Of a stretch of 64,000 nucleotides of DNA, positions 20,061 through 31,140 are shown piece by piece. Source of the stretch: Aspidiotus rigidus (taxonomy: Eukaryota; Arthropoda; Insecta; Hemiptera; Diaspididae); the NCBI GenBank assembly GCA_035079385.1, contig JAVHKY010000052.1, positions 10,230,001-10,294,000 of the forward strand, read 5' to 3'. Below the pieces are notes generated by a model. It was not told the DNA's origin, searched no databases, and saw only the letters and a list, made by a program, of their open reading frames with translations. The stretch's first letter is position 1, and the number at the start of each line of letters is the position of its first letter. Position numbers and translations under genes: made by a program.

Positions 20061-20658
20061 GGATGCTAGAATTTCTGGATGATTTTATGGAAATTCAGCT
20101 AGGTAATGTAAAAATTCATTTACCAACAGAAAAGTAATTGTGTGTTTTTTTTTTTTTTTTAATATAGGTGTAAGAATATCGGCTGATCGTTTACAGGTGC
20201 TCCAAGTCGTTCCGGCATTCCGTTTTCTTGGTACAAAACATGAAATTAATTGACAACTATCTACTATTCTTATCTACCTTATAACGGATGCAGCTACCAA
20301 ACCTGGCTGCGCGTATCGATGCAACGCTACCAACACGAAAATTCGTGAGAACGGTAAAGCGTTCTTACATAGATAACGAGAAAACTATCAAATTTGTGCT
20401 ACCTACAGTACTATAAATGTATTGTTATTATTCTCGCGAATGTAACTTCTGCGCTTGTGGTATACTCCAGAGGTTAACTTTTTGCTATTGCATTGATTAT
20501 GATAAAGTACCTGCATAATGATATACGAGTAGATAAATTTGAAGCTAAAAGTAACGAGTTGTTAGATGATGATTATGCTTAGTGCTTGGGATGTCAGCAA
20601 AACAATGTCCACATTTTTTCTAAACTATAATATAAGTGTGAAATTCATTTTTACTCAG
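20061..20658. other. no gene recognised
   Basis: Contains a T tract near 20144-20160 and AT-rich sequence. The last bases, TTTTTACTCAG at 20648-20658, form a credible splice acceptor for the exon that follows. Confidence 0.4.
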
Positions 20659-20989
20659 TCTTTCAAGATGACTTGTCCAGTGATATAGAGAATATTATCC
20701 GCGCAGTTGACTTGAGTTGTAAACTGAATTTAAGGCAGATAGCTGCAGCTGATCTAGATACCAAAAACAACCCTAAAAAATTTAACCCTATCAGTCTGCG
20801 TCTACATGAACTAATAAAATTCACAACGTTAATATTTGCTTCTAAAAAGATAGTACTAACATGTACCTACATGAAGAATGAAGAGAGTGCTGAAGAAGTT
20901 GCCTACATGGTTGCTAACAGGATACAAAATTTAGAATTTTCATCAGTACAATTCTTGAATTTTCAAATCACAAATTTTGTGCGTCCATA
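20659..20989 (+). CDS. TBP-like exon: first lobe of a TATA-binding-protein-type domain
   Basis: Open from a splice-acceptor-like TTACTCAG to a TAA. Residues beginning SSDIENIIRAVDLSCKLNLR, followed by NNPKKF, TTLIFASKKIVLTC, EESAEEVAYMVANRIQNL and QFLNFQITNF, match in order the first repeat of TBP-family proteins (NIV.TV.LGCKLDLK, NPKRF, TALIFSSGKMVCTG, .SR.AARKYA..VQKLGF, FLDFKIQN). The intercalating Phe of LIF.S is kept. Identity looks low, so it is a divergent paralogue, not canonical TBP. It stops just after entering the second lobe, where LINE sequence begins. The intron boundary argues against a processed copy. No second lobe is found downstream, so it is likely a pseudogene or a partial gene. 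Confidence 0.6.
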
Positions 20990-21365
20990 AAATTTGTCCC
21001 AGCGAAAATTGATCGACAGAAAATTGTGATTGCTGAAAATTGAACGTACGAAATTTGAACGTGGCGAAATTTAGTTTTTTCAAATAATCGTGCGAAATTT
21101 GGATATTACAGAAGAGAGCTGAAAACTTCACCTTGGGGGACTCCGGTTTGAACCTAAAGAAGAAGGATGCTATGTTATCGATTTTTACTAAAAGGGTTCT
21201 GTTGTTGAGACAGGTTTTCAGTATTGTTTGGAAGGTGGCCCTGGAGACTGGTACAGATACGATGTCTTCAGACCCGAGGAAATACTTCCTGGAGGTCGAA
21301 GAAGATTGAGTATAGAGAAGATTTGTTGGTGAATGCATCGTTGATTTGGGATTGATCTAGAATAT
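20990..21365 (-). pseudogene. LINE reverse transcriptase fragment, antisense
   Basis: Minus-strand translation gives GATFQTILKTCLNNRTLLVK-type sequence and a preceding piece about seeds NDAS..SIFF, in two frames. It parallels SGATFQIYLKTFLNNRTLLV in the LINE at 3.19-5.37 kb, so it belongs to the same family. It directly abuts the stop of the TBP-like exon. Confidence 0.6.
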
Positions 21366-24300
21366 TTTGAGGAATGTTGCGATCATTGGACGGAAGAGAA
21401 AATAAGCCAAGAAAATGAACGAGAACCTGAAATGAGTTATCGATACGCTCTTGAATTGTGAAAGTGAAATTTGACTCTAGTATTCATAATTACTTGTGGA
21501 GAGGTGGGAAGGAGATGGCACAGGGAAACAACCTTCCATTGCTACAATTTTCATCTTTTCTTCTTTCAAGAAGGTAGTAACGACAGTCCTCATTGAGAAA
21601 TTGCTCTCAGAAGTGAGCAACTGCTTTCTCATTTTTTCCCGTATCTGCGTCCCTCCTTGTTAAAAAATCTCTAACTATACTTTTGATTTTGGTCAATGTA
21701 CTGCATAATCTGTAGACTGCGACAAGCAAAAATGACAAGCTAGGAATTTCTATCCTCCATTTTCCACTCCATCCGTATCGTTATTTTCTGTTTCCTCCAA
21801 GTTGAAAAAATGTTATTTAAATTATTTCAACTTAGAGTTCCATCTTAATTTAATTCACTGATAGCGCAGACGCTATCGTACACAGTAAGTCAGTTTTCCA
21901 CCACCGAGAACTTCTCCTACACGTTTGTAGAACACTGGAGGCAACAACTTTCTAAGAACACTTATCTATCTACTACATTTAACAAATTAACACACCTAAC
22001 CTAAAGTACTGCTAGTCCATCAGCTCATGTGTACTACATAATTTGTAGTTTTTACACTCGTTTACTACGCTAATACCTTACATCGTCCGAAACATGCACC
22101 GTTTACGCCGAAGGATTCCAACGGGCTGAATTTTCTTCCTCTGTCGAGGACGACTCGAACTTTCTTTAAATCTCACGGTATCGACGCTTTACCACGCTTG
22201 AAAATTTTTGATGTAGTGAAGGTTGCAGAAGGCTACTTTTTAAATTATAAGACGCAGTGGGCCTACATTTCAACGTTTTGTTGAACGTAATGAAGTTGAG
22301 CGATATTTGAATGTCAAGGAATCTTCGTTGACATAATTTTCAAGAAAATATTAATATACGGTACCTATTATGTTTTTTTATACGCTACAAGTGCCAATCA
22401 GAACCAATTTAAACGTACGAAATTTGCCACTCAATTATTCCAGAATTTTAATGAAATTTCTTTCACTAATAGTATAATTTACTCACATGCACAGGTCCAT
22501 AACCAGCGATTTCTATAGGTGGGATGGGGGCAAGAATGAAATGATATCTATACGAAATAATTTTTTGCTTGAGCTAAAACGGTTAAATTGGCTTCACAAT
22601 CAAAAAGCATAATTATATTTTCTAGGGGAGCAGAAATATCTTATTCACCCCCCCCCCCGTAGTTGCGGGCCTGTACATGATGCATCAATTATCTTATCAC
22701 TATCGCAGGTGATCGAATATACTGTCTGTTTTACACATTAACCGACAAGCCATATAATCATAGACTTACCTGTTCGCTATTTGTCTCCTCATTTTCGTCG
22801 CAGTTTCAAATTTTTGTTACGCCACAGCGTCTGATGTCGTTTTCACCACGCCACTATTATCTATTCAATAGGCTTATCGTTTTATGGATGTCGTATTACC
22901 CACTAGGTCACTCACTGTGCACTTGTTGCAAACGCGCATCTGAGGTCAATGTCACCAGCTCCCTTTTTCCCGAATCAGGAATCGGGAACCGGCTCAATCG
23001 TTTGTACTTTGTTTGAAGGGGGTTGTATTAATATTTTTTCGTTTGTACTACCATTATTTCTTTTACAATCCACAAGGGGGAATGCGAGACACGCCAACCC
23101 CCTCTTTTCCTGATTTGGAGTTCGGAACCCACTCAATCGTTTGTATTTTGTTACAGGGTTTTGTGTTGACGTTTTTTCGTTTGTAATAACCTTAATCAAG
23201 GGGAGGGGGGATTAGGTTAGGTTAGAGATAAAATGAAGATACCAATTTTTTCCTTGATCCGAAGTATATTTGTACATCCAACGTTTTGCAATATTGTGCT
23301 ACATCAGATTTAGCGCAAAACTCCCACTTAAGTACCAACATTTTTTGATCTTATTCTGCATACGTATTGCTACGGGGTGGAAAATATTTTAAGTCAAGTA
23401 AGTCAAGTATCTCTTGTTAGTCTCTTCTCAATAGCTAGAGAACCAAAATTGTCCATCAATAGATGAGGAAAAACATGTGCGCATATTCGACCTCCTACAT
23501 TCTCATCTGAGCAGCTCCAACCAGTTCTCGTTCATGATTTACTAATATGGAGGTGTAGGTCATATCTCTCATGTACAAAAGTACTCGCAGCCTAATTTGT
23601 GAGCTACTCGGGGTTGCATTTCATTAACTGCGTTGTTTGAGGCAAAGAGAGGGCCTCTTTCATGGGAGTTCGTTTGTTCAAACTGTTTTCTGAATAATAA
23701 TAATATGAAACTTTGTTCCTCACCACCTTAAGAATTTAAGCTCGATAGTTGAAGTTTCTCAAAGTCCTCTCCCATCATATATAGTTTACAAGTCGGAAGT
23801 TTCCCCTGCTATCATATATAGCTAAGTAGTAAATTGAAATTGAAATATATTTTATTTCCCTCCACTGAGATAGATCTCGTGTTGGACGGACTTCTCATTA
23901 CATATTATATATATAAATTTTCGTAATTAATAATATTTGTTTTCAGCTTTACGATATCGGTAGTTGATTTTCGTTCTTTTGGTATGCGTTAGTCTTTTCG
24001 TTTTTTTTTCTATTATGTTTCGTATCGTTTTTTTGTAATTAGTTATTTTTGCGTTCACTATTTCTTCTTTATCGTCCATGTTTAGTTTGTTAAAGTCTTG
24101 TAGTCCTTTATATATTCCTGTTCGTTTTCCTGCAAAATATTTTCAAGTCCCCCTCCAATCATATATAGTTTGATAAATATTTGAAATTGTTCCAAATAGT
24201 TTGAAAAAATTCCAAGTGTCATGTTTTTCCAAACGGCGCTTTTTAAATGCCTCCCGTGAAACAGATTTTCTGTTAAAGCTGATACTATATAGTACAAAGT

Positions 24301-24440
24301 TCTGATTGGCAAGATCAGTTTTCAAGGAGGGGTGTAACCAAGGGTGCAGATATTCAAGGAACTCACTGGTGACGAGAAATGTATCCTACAGGAAAAGATA
24401 TAATCTAACCGAATAGTACTAGCCAAGTATACAAGTGAGC
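21366..24440. other. no gene recognised over 3 kb
   Basis: No ORF with family resemblance. Contains a C run near 22648-22657 and many short inverted words. The region 23830-24330, read on the minus strand, carries two overlapping lysine-rich ORFs (76 and 60 codons) and ends in a tail-like AATTGAAATTGAAATATAT tract near 23832-23852, so it may be a decayed LINE 3' end; this is weak. Confidence 0.4.
22975..23195. repeat. two-unit degenerate tandem duplication
   Basis: Two units share ACTCAATCGTTTGTA-type words, TTGTTTGAAGGG or TTGTTACAGGG, and TTTTTTCGTTTGTA, spaced by about 130 bp. No coding potential. Confidence 0.5.
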
Positions 24441-25325
24441 CAATTAACGTATGATAAGGATAGCGTCGTCATCGTCTCCTTTGGCGCGGTAGGCCTAGTG
24501 GCCTGTCTGTGGAGTTGAGCCTCCTGAATCTGATGATCCTGAGGTATTGGTTATTTGTTTTCTCGGTCTCACAGGTAGTCGTTCTGAAACTGGCGTGTAT
24601 TTCATGGTGATCTTTCTTCAGGCATTCTTCTCACATGCGATCTCCATTTCTTCCGGTAGCCCTTTATTCTTCACATTATTGGCGTCGCGTCGTGTTCATA
24701 CTCTTCAGTATGTCCTCTGATCTTATTTCATCTTTTAAGGTAACTCCAGCTGTTTTCCGCATAAAACGCATCTCAGCTGTGGTTATTCGAGTTTTATCAG
24801 ATTTTTTCATTGCCCACACTTCACTTCCATATGTTATTGTAGGGATGGCCAGTCAAGTGTTATTCACTCTCAGTCGTGTTTCTTGTCTTGTTTTATGTGC
24901 TCTGAGGGTGTTATTAATCATGCCCGTTACATTCAGAAATTTTTGTGTATTACTATTGGTATCTACTTCTCCATGGTTTGATACATCTGTTCCTAGGTAT
25001 CGGAATGTATTCACTTGTTTGATTGTTTTATTATCAATCACTATTTTACTTCTAACTGGGTTTTTCTCTTTAAACTTCCATTCTCAGTTTTGGTAGTTTC
25101 ACCTTTTCATTAAAGTTTGAATCAATTCGTCTCAATATTTTGCACACTTCTGGTCTTTGTTTAAATGTTTCTTCCTCGAGATGTTCCACAAATTTATCCC
25201 AGCTAGCTCTCTGTAGTTGTCGCGACTTTCTTCTGGTTTCTTTTGGTTTCTACTGATCTTCTGTTGTACTCTATTTTATCCTCTTGTTTGTGGGTGCTCA
25301 TCCAACTTCAAAAAGCTTTTTGTTT
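24440..25325 (-). pseudogene. endonuclease-RT LINE (RTE-like), antisense, internally deleted
   Basis: Minus-strand reading: a linker region with FVEHLEEETFKQRPEVCK (about 25.1-25.2 kb), then, at about 25.07 kb, a direct jump to the RT thumb/C-terminus KNPVRSKIVIDNKTIKQV, RYLGTDVSNHGEVDTNSNTQ (24.85-25.07 kb), TYGSEVWAMKKSDK and a KWRSHVRRM tail. The catalytic RT core is missing. The linker (25078-25322) is duplicated with few changes at 33646-33895, where it belongs to the LINE split by the second Penelope element. Confidence 0.75.
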
Positions 25326-25335
25326 CTGTAACAGG

Positions 25336-25456
25336 GCGTTTCACCGACGGAACTTTCACCGGCAGAACTTTCACTGACTTTTTTCATCGAAAGAACTTTT
25401 CACCGAACGGAGAGTTCACCGATTGGACTTTTCACCGGACGTTCTTTTCACCGATA
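25336..25456. repeat. degenerate tandem array of TTCACCG..GGACTTT words
   Basis: The word TTTCACCGA or TTCACCG recurs about seven times with GGAACTTT or GGACTTT between. It lies just past the C-terminal end of the MULE transposase relic, and CGGTGAA recurs on the other side near 26350, so the array may be a terminal sequence of that transposon. That link is inference. Confidence 0.5.
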
Positions 25457-25613
25457 ATAATCTCAATTTCATCTCGTGGCTTAAGAAATTATTTCAATTT
25501 TTCTAATGTATTTAATGTTTTCAAAAGTAATATTTATCAAATAAAGTAATGAATTTGTATGGAACCGAAAAAAAATCACAATGACTACAGTGACACGAAT
25601 AAAAGACTAAAAT

Positions 25614-26235
25614 TTAATATTTAAAATTGTGAGCTATTCCAAGCAGATAATCAACACTATTATGTTTTTCCTGATTGTACGCCAACACCTTATTCTTCAC
25701 GCGTCGGTCCAAACTTTCGTATTTCTTCCTCTTCTTAGGAGGTGAGTTGCCGCGAATACAATGTTCAATAGCCACTTCCACTTTATTTTGCGAGTTTTTG
25801 AAGTTATTCATTGTCTTCCAAATATCATCGTGAGCACCACTATACACACTGACTCAAAAGCACGATGCCATCCCTCCACGCCATTGTTTGTGCGGGGTGC
25901 GTCGGTCAGGACGCTTTCGTAGCAAGACCACAGGGAAATTGGAAATTTTGGAGGTGCTCGTACGCGTCCACGGCGCATTTTTCTCCCAATCCACGTCTCT
26001 TCAAAGTAGTTTACTACAGCATCGGCAACGGAAGGTATGATATTCGATTTACTGAGTTTCTTAAATGCATTTAGAACATCACTTTCTGGAACAAATGCTA
26101 GCCCTAGTAAGCATCTCATTACCAGGGCAAAATCTGCATCACTTTTGTACTGAGTTTTCAAACCACCTATAATTATTTGGCGGAAAACAATTTGGAAAAA
26201 CGACGGAAAATGCATTGATGGCAGCTTTTTCAAAG
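25614..26235 (-). pseudogene. MULE transposase, C-terminal fragment
   Basis: Two overlapping minus-strand frames, 26233-25808 and 25847-25614, form one protein once a frameshift near 25.83 kb is allowed. Recognisable pieces: FRQIIIGGLKTQYKSDADFA, LGLAFVPESDVLNAFKKL, VVNYFEETWIGR, APPKFPISLWSCYESVLT, PRTNNGVEGWHRAF, then HDDIWKTMNNFK and VDYLLGIAHNF. This is the region after the catalytic core in insect MULE transposases with the conserved TNN.EGWH motif. The zinc finger and DDE core are missing upstream of 26235. Confidence 0.8.
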
Positions 26236-26375
26236 TCGGTAATCATAATTTCCGGATTGAGACCTTTCTTTCTCTCTCGCTCGCTTGCTAAAATGACTAA
26301 GAACTACGTGCGTGAGTAATTAAACTCTTTCTCCCAATACGGAGAATTTCGGTGAACATATTGTAGTTAAGCCGA

Positions 26376-26516
26376 TTTTACCGACTTTTCTAACTAGAAA
26401 AGTGAGGTATTACACCCGTAGCAAGGTCAACAGGGGGAGTGGGTAATGAACTTTCTCGACGTTTTAGGGGTCCTAGATCACAACTAGCATAAAAAAAAAT
26501 TTCAGGTTTCCTTATA
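26376..26516. repeat. segment R at the left of U1 copy D
   Basis: Matches 10048-10190 base for base apart from a few changes, including ACTTTTCTAACTAGAAAAGT and GGTTTCCTTATA. The TA-rich right edge is where the intact Gypsy element inserted; beyond that element the U1 body resumes at 31452. Confidence 0.8.
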
Positions 26517-26520
26517 CATA

Positions 26521-26815
26521 TGTAAGAGATTCCATCCTCGACATGTCGCGTCACTATCACGTCATCGTCATCATCTACATTCATTCCTCTTTCATTTAAT
26601 CGCTTCTCTCTTTTCCTGTCATATCCTGTTAATCTCGTCTAGATGCACAATATCTCGACTCTGCTCTTGATTTTCAGTTTAGTCTACTTATACGTCTCCT
26701 CGCTTTCACGCGTTACTTTCAAACGACTCTGTTTTTGAATTCGTTTATAATCAATAAACACATTCGATTCTCGCCGTTTGATTTCTTTGTACTCGCTTAA
26801 CTCGAGTATCTTATA
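26521..26815 (+). repeat. 5' LTR of the complete Gypsy element
   Basis: TGTAAGAG...TCTTATA, 295 bp. Contains AATAAA (about 26753) as a likely poly(A) signal. Confidence 0.95.
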
Positions 26816-26892
26816 AATTCAAAAACGTCTCGTTCCGTTTTTCGCTTTTCGCGCACTCGTTATTCTCGCTTTTTGCGTCCTTTTCCATCAAT

Positions 26893-28053
26893 ATGTCGAT
26901 ACGAGTTATTTTCACTCTTCGTGCCGAACCTTCTTCCACCGATCCACGTACCACCGTCGCACACTTGCTTTGTATGCAAACGTCGGACAGTCCACTTGCC
27001 TACGGTTTTACCGGGGAGCAAAAAGATCTTTCGTCTCATGCTAGCCTCATGGCTCTTCCCATCGCTAAGGCAGCTAAACACGATTTGAAACCTCGCTGGA
27101 CCCGTCGTTCTTTCCGTATCACACTTCCAGAAGAAATCGCAAAGTTGTACTTCGATGACGAACAAAACCCTTTCTTTCAAGGAAAATTTCTGGACGAGTT
27201 TGTCGATTCCGAAGCCTCTTCAATCGTATCTCATACCTCCGCCAAGGATGTGGCTGAGCCACCTCCCGTTAAATCATTGTCGTCAATAATTAAAAATGCT
27301 GTTATTCCAAAATTTGGTTCCCGTTCAAACTTCATCAACGCCGAGACTTGGATCACGATTTTCGAGTCCGAGTGTTCTCGCCTTTCGATTGAACGTGACC
27401 GTTATTGGGAAGTTCTGCGGCTGTTTTTGGAGGAAAACGCAGAGAAGTGGTATCTCTCCACCCGTATGTCCAACCCATCCATTTCATGGGAAACATGGAG
27501 GGATTCGTTTCTCGAAAACTTCGCTATTAGAGGTCTTGCTGCTATTCGTACTGCTTACGCTTTTCATCACATTGGTGGATCGCTGGCTGATTATGCGCAG
27601 AAAAAGCTTAATCTCCTCGTTGCTCTTAACCCAAAGATGATGGAATTTGATAAAATCTGTCACATCGCAGTCGGTCTTCCTATCCATGTTCAAGATCGCA
27701 TCAATCTGGCTGACGTCACCACACTCGGCAAATTAATGTCCACGATCAACGCTCTCGATTCTACTCGCTCGTCAAATAGTATTTCTGGTACTTCGTCCAC
27801 GCCTACGACCCAGAGAACTTTTTCTCCAAGGTCGCCAAACCCTTGTCCGTATTGTAAACGAAAAGGTTACGACCGTTTCCATTTCGAAAAAGATTGTTTT
27901 ACTAAGGCTCGTGACAGTAAGTGTCGTAATAACGCCAATTCTGCATCTAATTCTCACACAGCTAAAGTTAACGTAAATAATTCGAAAGCCATTCATTCGT
28001 TCAATCTTAACGACTTAGAACAAGAAATCATTTCCGTTCAAAAAAACGAATAA
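26893..28053 (+). CDS. gag: Gag of the complete Gypsy element
   Basis: 386 codons from ATG. The central region (about residues 140-290) contains the aromatic-rich capsid-like sequence with WEVLRLFLEENAEKWY. Near residues 316-333 a CPYC..H..C zinc motif (spacing C-X2-C-X9-H-X4-C) stands in for a classical CCHC knuckle. The C-terminus is asparagine- and serine-rich. The stop at 28051-28053 follows directly on a slippery A-AAA-AAC, and pol begins in the -1 frame. Expected role: assembles the virus-like particle and packages element RNA. Confidence 0.9.
   Translation: MSIRVIFTLRAEPSSTDPRTTVAHLLCMQTSDSPLAYGFTGEQKDLSSHASLMALPIAKAAKHDLKPRWTRRSFRITLPEEIAKLYFDDEQNPFFQGKFLDEFVDSEASSIVSHTSAKDVAEPPPVKSLSSIIKNAVIPKFGSRSNFINAETWITIFESECSRLSIERDRYWEVLRLFLEENAEKWYLSTRMSNPSISWETWRDSFLENFAIRGLAAIRTAYAFHHIGGSLADYAQKKLNLLVALNPKMMEFDKICHIAVGLPIHVQDRINLADVTTLGKLMSTINALDSTRSSNSISGTSSTPTTQRTFSPRSPNPCPYCKRKGYDRFHFEKDCFTKARDSKCRNNANSASNSHTAKVNVNNSKAIHSFNLNDLEQEIISVQKNE
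28041..28047 (+). promoter_or_regulatory. -1 ribosomal frameshift site joining gag and pol
   Basis: Gag codons CAA AAA AAC GAA TAA contain the heptamer A AAA AAC in the register X XXY YYZ. Shifting back one base gives AAA CGA ATA AGG CCC CCG TTT GTT ATG, open and in frame with the pol ATG at 28068. The alternative is reinitiation at that ATG. The downstream structure was not computed. Confidence 0.75.
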
Positions 28054-28067
28054 GGCCCCCGTTTGTT

Positions 28068-31000
28068 ATGGTTGATGTTGAGTATGGTGTTAATTTTTTC
28101 GGAAAAGGTCTGTACGATCCCGGCGCTAATGCGTCGACGATCTCGCTTGATGCGTTAAAAAAAATAAAGAATTATGTATTCTCACCTACACAATCAACAT
28201 ACACTACAACAAGCGGACCGGGCTTGATTTTAGGCATTACGATGCTCAATATTAAAATTTTCGATATTTCTGGAAGGGTACTATTGTACGTCCTCGATTC
28301 CCCGTCTTCAAACTACGACTTTATTATAGGCCTCGATTTAATCCCGTATTTTCGCTTGGCACTCAGTGACGATTTAATTTTATCTCAAGTGGAGAAACCT
28401 TCGAGTAATAATATTTCGATTAATAACAATAACGTAATTTGGAATGATTATTTTAACCAGGATACTTTCACGCAGAAGTTGAGCCATCTCGATTCCGAGA
28501 AACATAAGATTATTAGCGATTTACTTTTGCGGAATCATTCCGTCTTTGCTAGACACGCTTTCGATATCGGAAACGTAACAAAATACGAGTGCCCGATTAA
28601 TTTATCTTGGAGTAATTATATCGCAAAAAAACCGTATCGTTGCACGTACAGCGATCAGGATGAAATAGAACGTCAGTGTAACGAACTTTTGAAATACGGC
28701 ATAATTTCCGAATCAAATTCGCCCTATGCGTTTCCTGTCACGATGCAGTTTAAAAAAGATGGTCTCAATAGTGTTAAAACTAAAACTCGTATGTGCGTAG
28801 ATTATCGTGAATTAAATAAAGTAATGATTCCGGAAAGTCAGCCCTTTCCCCTTATCGATGATATTATTGTTAAAAGTCGTGGCTGTTTATGGTTCTCGGC
28901 TATAGACATGAACGCCGGTTTTCACAATATTCGTATTCGGGCCAAAGATAGGTTTAAAACAGCTTTTATCACACAACATGGCCATTATGAGTGGCGCTCA
29001 ATGCCCTTTGGTATTAAGATCGCTCCTGCCGTTTTCCAACGAATTCTATCCGGTATTATTAAACGACATAATCTTTCTCATTTCGCAGTTAACTATATAG
29101 ATGACATTTTAATTTTTTCTCACACTTTCGAGGAGCATAGCAGTCATATTGAATCTCTCATTACCGCTATTAACGAAGAGGGATTTAAATTAAATTTAAA
29201 AAAATGTAATTTTGCAAAATCATCAATTCAGTATCTTGGACATATTTTGAGCACTGATAACGTAAAACCTTTAAACGATAATCTTGCCGCTATTAATAGT
29301 TTTCCCGTTCCATCTTCTCGCAAGCAAGTTCGTCAATTCTTAGGAAAAATCAATTTCTATCGAAAATTTATCCCTAACTCATCCTCTATCCTCGAACCTT
29401 TTCATAAACTCCTACGCAAAAATGTCCCTTTCTCCTGGCCTCCAGCTTGTCAAGAGAGTTTCAATACCGTAAAAAGCCTTCTCACTTCCGACCCGATTTT
29501 GGCAATTTTCGATCCCACAAAACCGATTACTATTTTTACTGACGCCAGTGGAATAGGTATCGGGGCCGTTCTAAAGCAAACGCAATCTGACGGTTCTTTG
29601 AAACCAGTGGCGTATTTCTCAAAAAAATTGTCGGAAGCTCAAAAGAGAAAGAAGGCTATCTATATTGAAAGTCTCGCTGTTCGCGAAGCCATCCGCTATT
29701 GGCGGTTTTGGTTGATCGGACGACACTTCACCGTTTACACGGATCACAAGCCTTTACAATATCTTAATCTCAAAGCCCGTACTGACGAGGAATTGGGCGA
29801 CCTTGCGAACGAGCTCCTCCAATTTGATTTTGATATTCTATACCACCCTGGCTCCGCTAACGATGAAGCAGACTGCTTATCCCGCAATCCTGTGCTTCCC
29901 TCTTCTGACAAATCACCTGAACCGCTTCTCCCCGTTCTGAACTTCCTCTCGTTAGCTGATATTACTAAATTACAAAAAAATGTACCTCGAACTGATTCCG
30001 ATATCAGAACAAATAATGTATTATTTCGTAAGTTCCGCGGTTGTTCTCGTATCGTCTTAGACGAAGTTTCGGGTGAAAGCCTTGTTACGCGTGTACATCT
30101 TAAATTTGGCCATATTGGCTCAAAGCATGTTATCTCGATCATTACGAAATATTTCGTTTTTCCGAAAATGTATTCGATTATTCGTAAAATTTGTAATTCT
30201 TGTTTAGTATGTATCCAAAACAAGTCTCGCTGTCCGCGCCGCTCCGCCTCTCTCGGTTGGTTGGGTCCAGCTTCATCCCCATTTCAAATCATGTCTCTCG
30301 ACACTGTCGGTGGTTTCCAGAATCTCAACTCCTCTTCCCGTTATCTCCACCTACTAGTCGATCACTTCTCTCGTTACGCATTTTTCCTCTGTACCAAAGG
30401 TCAATCCGCTCGGGAGGTGATTTCCCTTATTGATTCGGTTCAGAGAGATCACCCAATTGGTACTCTCCTGACTGATCAGTACGGGGGTCTTTCTTCGGAT
30501 GAATTCGCTTCCTATTGTTCTACCCATGGTATTGAGCACATTTTCACCGCAGTTGATTCGGCTTTCTCGAATGGTTTAAACGAGCGGCTAAACCAAACGC
30601 TAGTAGGCCGAATCCGCTGTGTTAAAAATGACCCCACATCTCCTCGTAAAAGAAGCTGGACTACGATTGCAAACGAGTGTATACAACTTTACAATACTTC
30701 CCCTCATTCTGTAACTAGTTTTTCCCCATCCTATCTCCTCACTGGAAATCCGACTTCCATTCTACCTGATTCCCTTCGTCCTTCTCCGTCTGACATCTCC
30801 GCTGACAGGGAATTAGCTCTTAGTAATTCGATAAAGAATCACGCCTATAACAAGAAACTGTATGATAAAAATAAGACTGATGTTACATTTAAAGTAGGTG
30901 ATCTCGTTTTCGTCGAAAACGGCAGCAAATTAAACAGGAATAAATTGGACAAGTTACGCATTGGTCCGTTTAAAATTAATCGTAAATTATCAAATAATGT

Positions 31001-31082
31001 ATTTGAAATTCTCGTTCACACCGGTGCTTCCGGTAAACGTTTATATCATGCGTCCAAAATCATTCCTCAGCCCATTTCCTGA
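28068..31082 (+). CDS. pol: Pol of the complete Gypsy element: protease, RT, RNase H, integrase
   Basis: 1004 codons. Protease active site DPGA at residues 17-20, where DTG or DSG is usual. RT: FPVTMQFKKDG, MCVDYRELNKVM, then YIDD near residue 342. RNase H: FTDASGIGIGA (near residue 491), YIESLAVREAI and a YTDHKPLQYL box. Integrase: H-H-C-C zinc finger (about residues 677-717, ending CNSCLVC), then catalytic D in MSLDTVGG (about 743), D in LLTDQYGG (about 802) and E in NGLNERLNQTL (about 839), and a C-terminal domain. No stop or frame break. Likely made as a Gag-Pol fusion by -1 frameshifting. Confidence 0.95.
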   Translation: MVDVEYGVNFFGKGLYDPGANASTISLDALKKIKNYVFSPTQSTYTTTSGPGLILGITMLNIKIFDISGRVLLYVLDSPSSNYDFIIGLDLIPYFRLALSDDLILSQVEKPSSNNISINNNNVIWNDYFNQDTFTQKLSHLDSEKHKIISDLLLRNHSVFARHAFDIGNVTKYECPINLSWSNYIAKKPYRCTYSDQDEIERQCNELLKYGIISESNSPYAFPVTMQFKKDGLNSVKTKTRMCVDYRELNKVMIPESQPFPLIDDIIVKSRGCLWFSAIDMNAGFHNIRIRAKDRFKTAFITQHGHYEWRSMPFGIKIAPAVFQRILSGIIKRHNLSHFAVNYIDDILIFSHTFEEHSSHIESLITAINEEGFKLNLKKCNFAKSSIQYLGHILSTDNVKPLNDNLAAINSFPVPSSRKQVRQFLGKINFYRKFIPNSSSILEPFHKLLRKNVPFSWPPACQESFNTVKSLLTSDPILAIFDPTKPITIFTDASGIGIGAVLKQTQSDGSLKPVAYFSKKLSEAQKRKKAIYIESLAVREAIRYWRFWLIGRHFTVYTDHKPLQYLNLKARTDEELGDLANELLQFDFDILYHPGSANDEADCLSRNPVLPSSDKSPEPLLPVLNFLSLADITKLQKNVPRTDSDIRTNNVLFRKFRGCSRIVLDEVSGESLVTRVHLKFGHIGSKHVISIITKYFVFPKMYSIIRKICNSCLVCIQNKSRCPRRSASLGWLGPASSPFQIMSLDTVGGFQNLNSSSRYLHLLVDHFSRYAFFLCTKGQSAREVISLIDSVQRDHPIGTLLTDQYGGLSSDEFASYCSTHGIEHIFTAVDSAFSNGLNERLNQTLVGRIRCVKNDPTSPRKRSWTTIANECIQLYNTSPHSVTSFSPSYLLTGNPTSILPDSLRPSPSDISADRELALSNSIKNHAYNKKLYDKNKTDVTFKVGDLVFVENGSKLNRNKLDKLRIGPFKINRKLSNNVFEILVHTGASGKRLYHASKIIPQPIS

Positions 31083-31140
31083 TTCATTCCATTTTTCCTT
31101 TCCTTTCTCTTCACCTTCTTTCTTCAGCGCTTAAATGACT

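Noticed and set aside
24635..25096. 153-codon plus-strand ORF
   Set aside because: Antisense shadow of the LINE RT C-terminus on the minus strand.
29744..30223. 159-codon antisense ORF in pol
   Set aside because: Shadow of the intact Gypsy pol frame.
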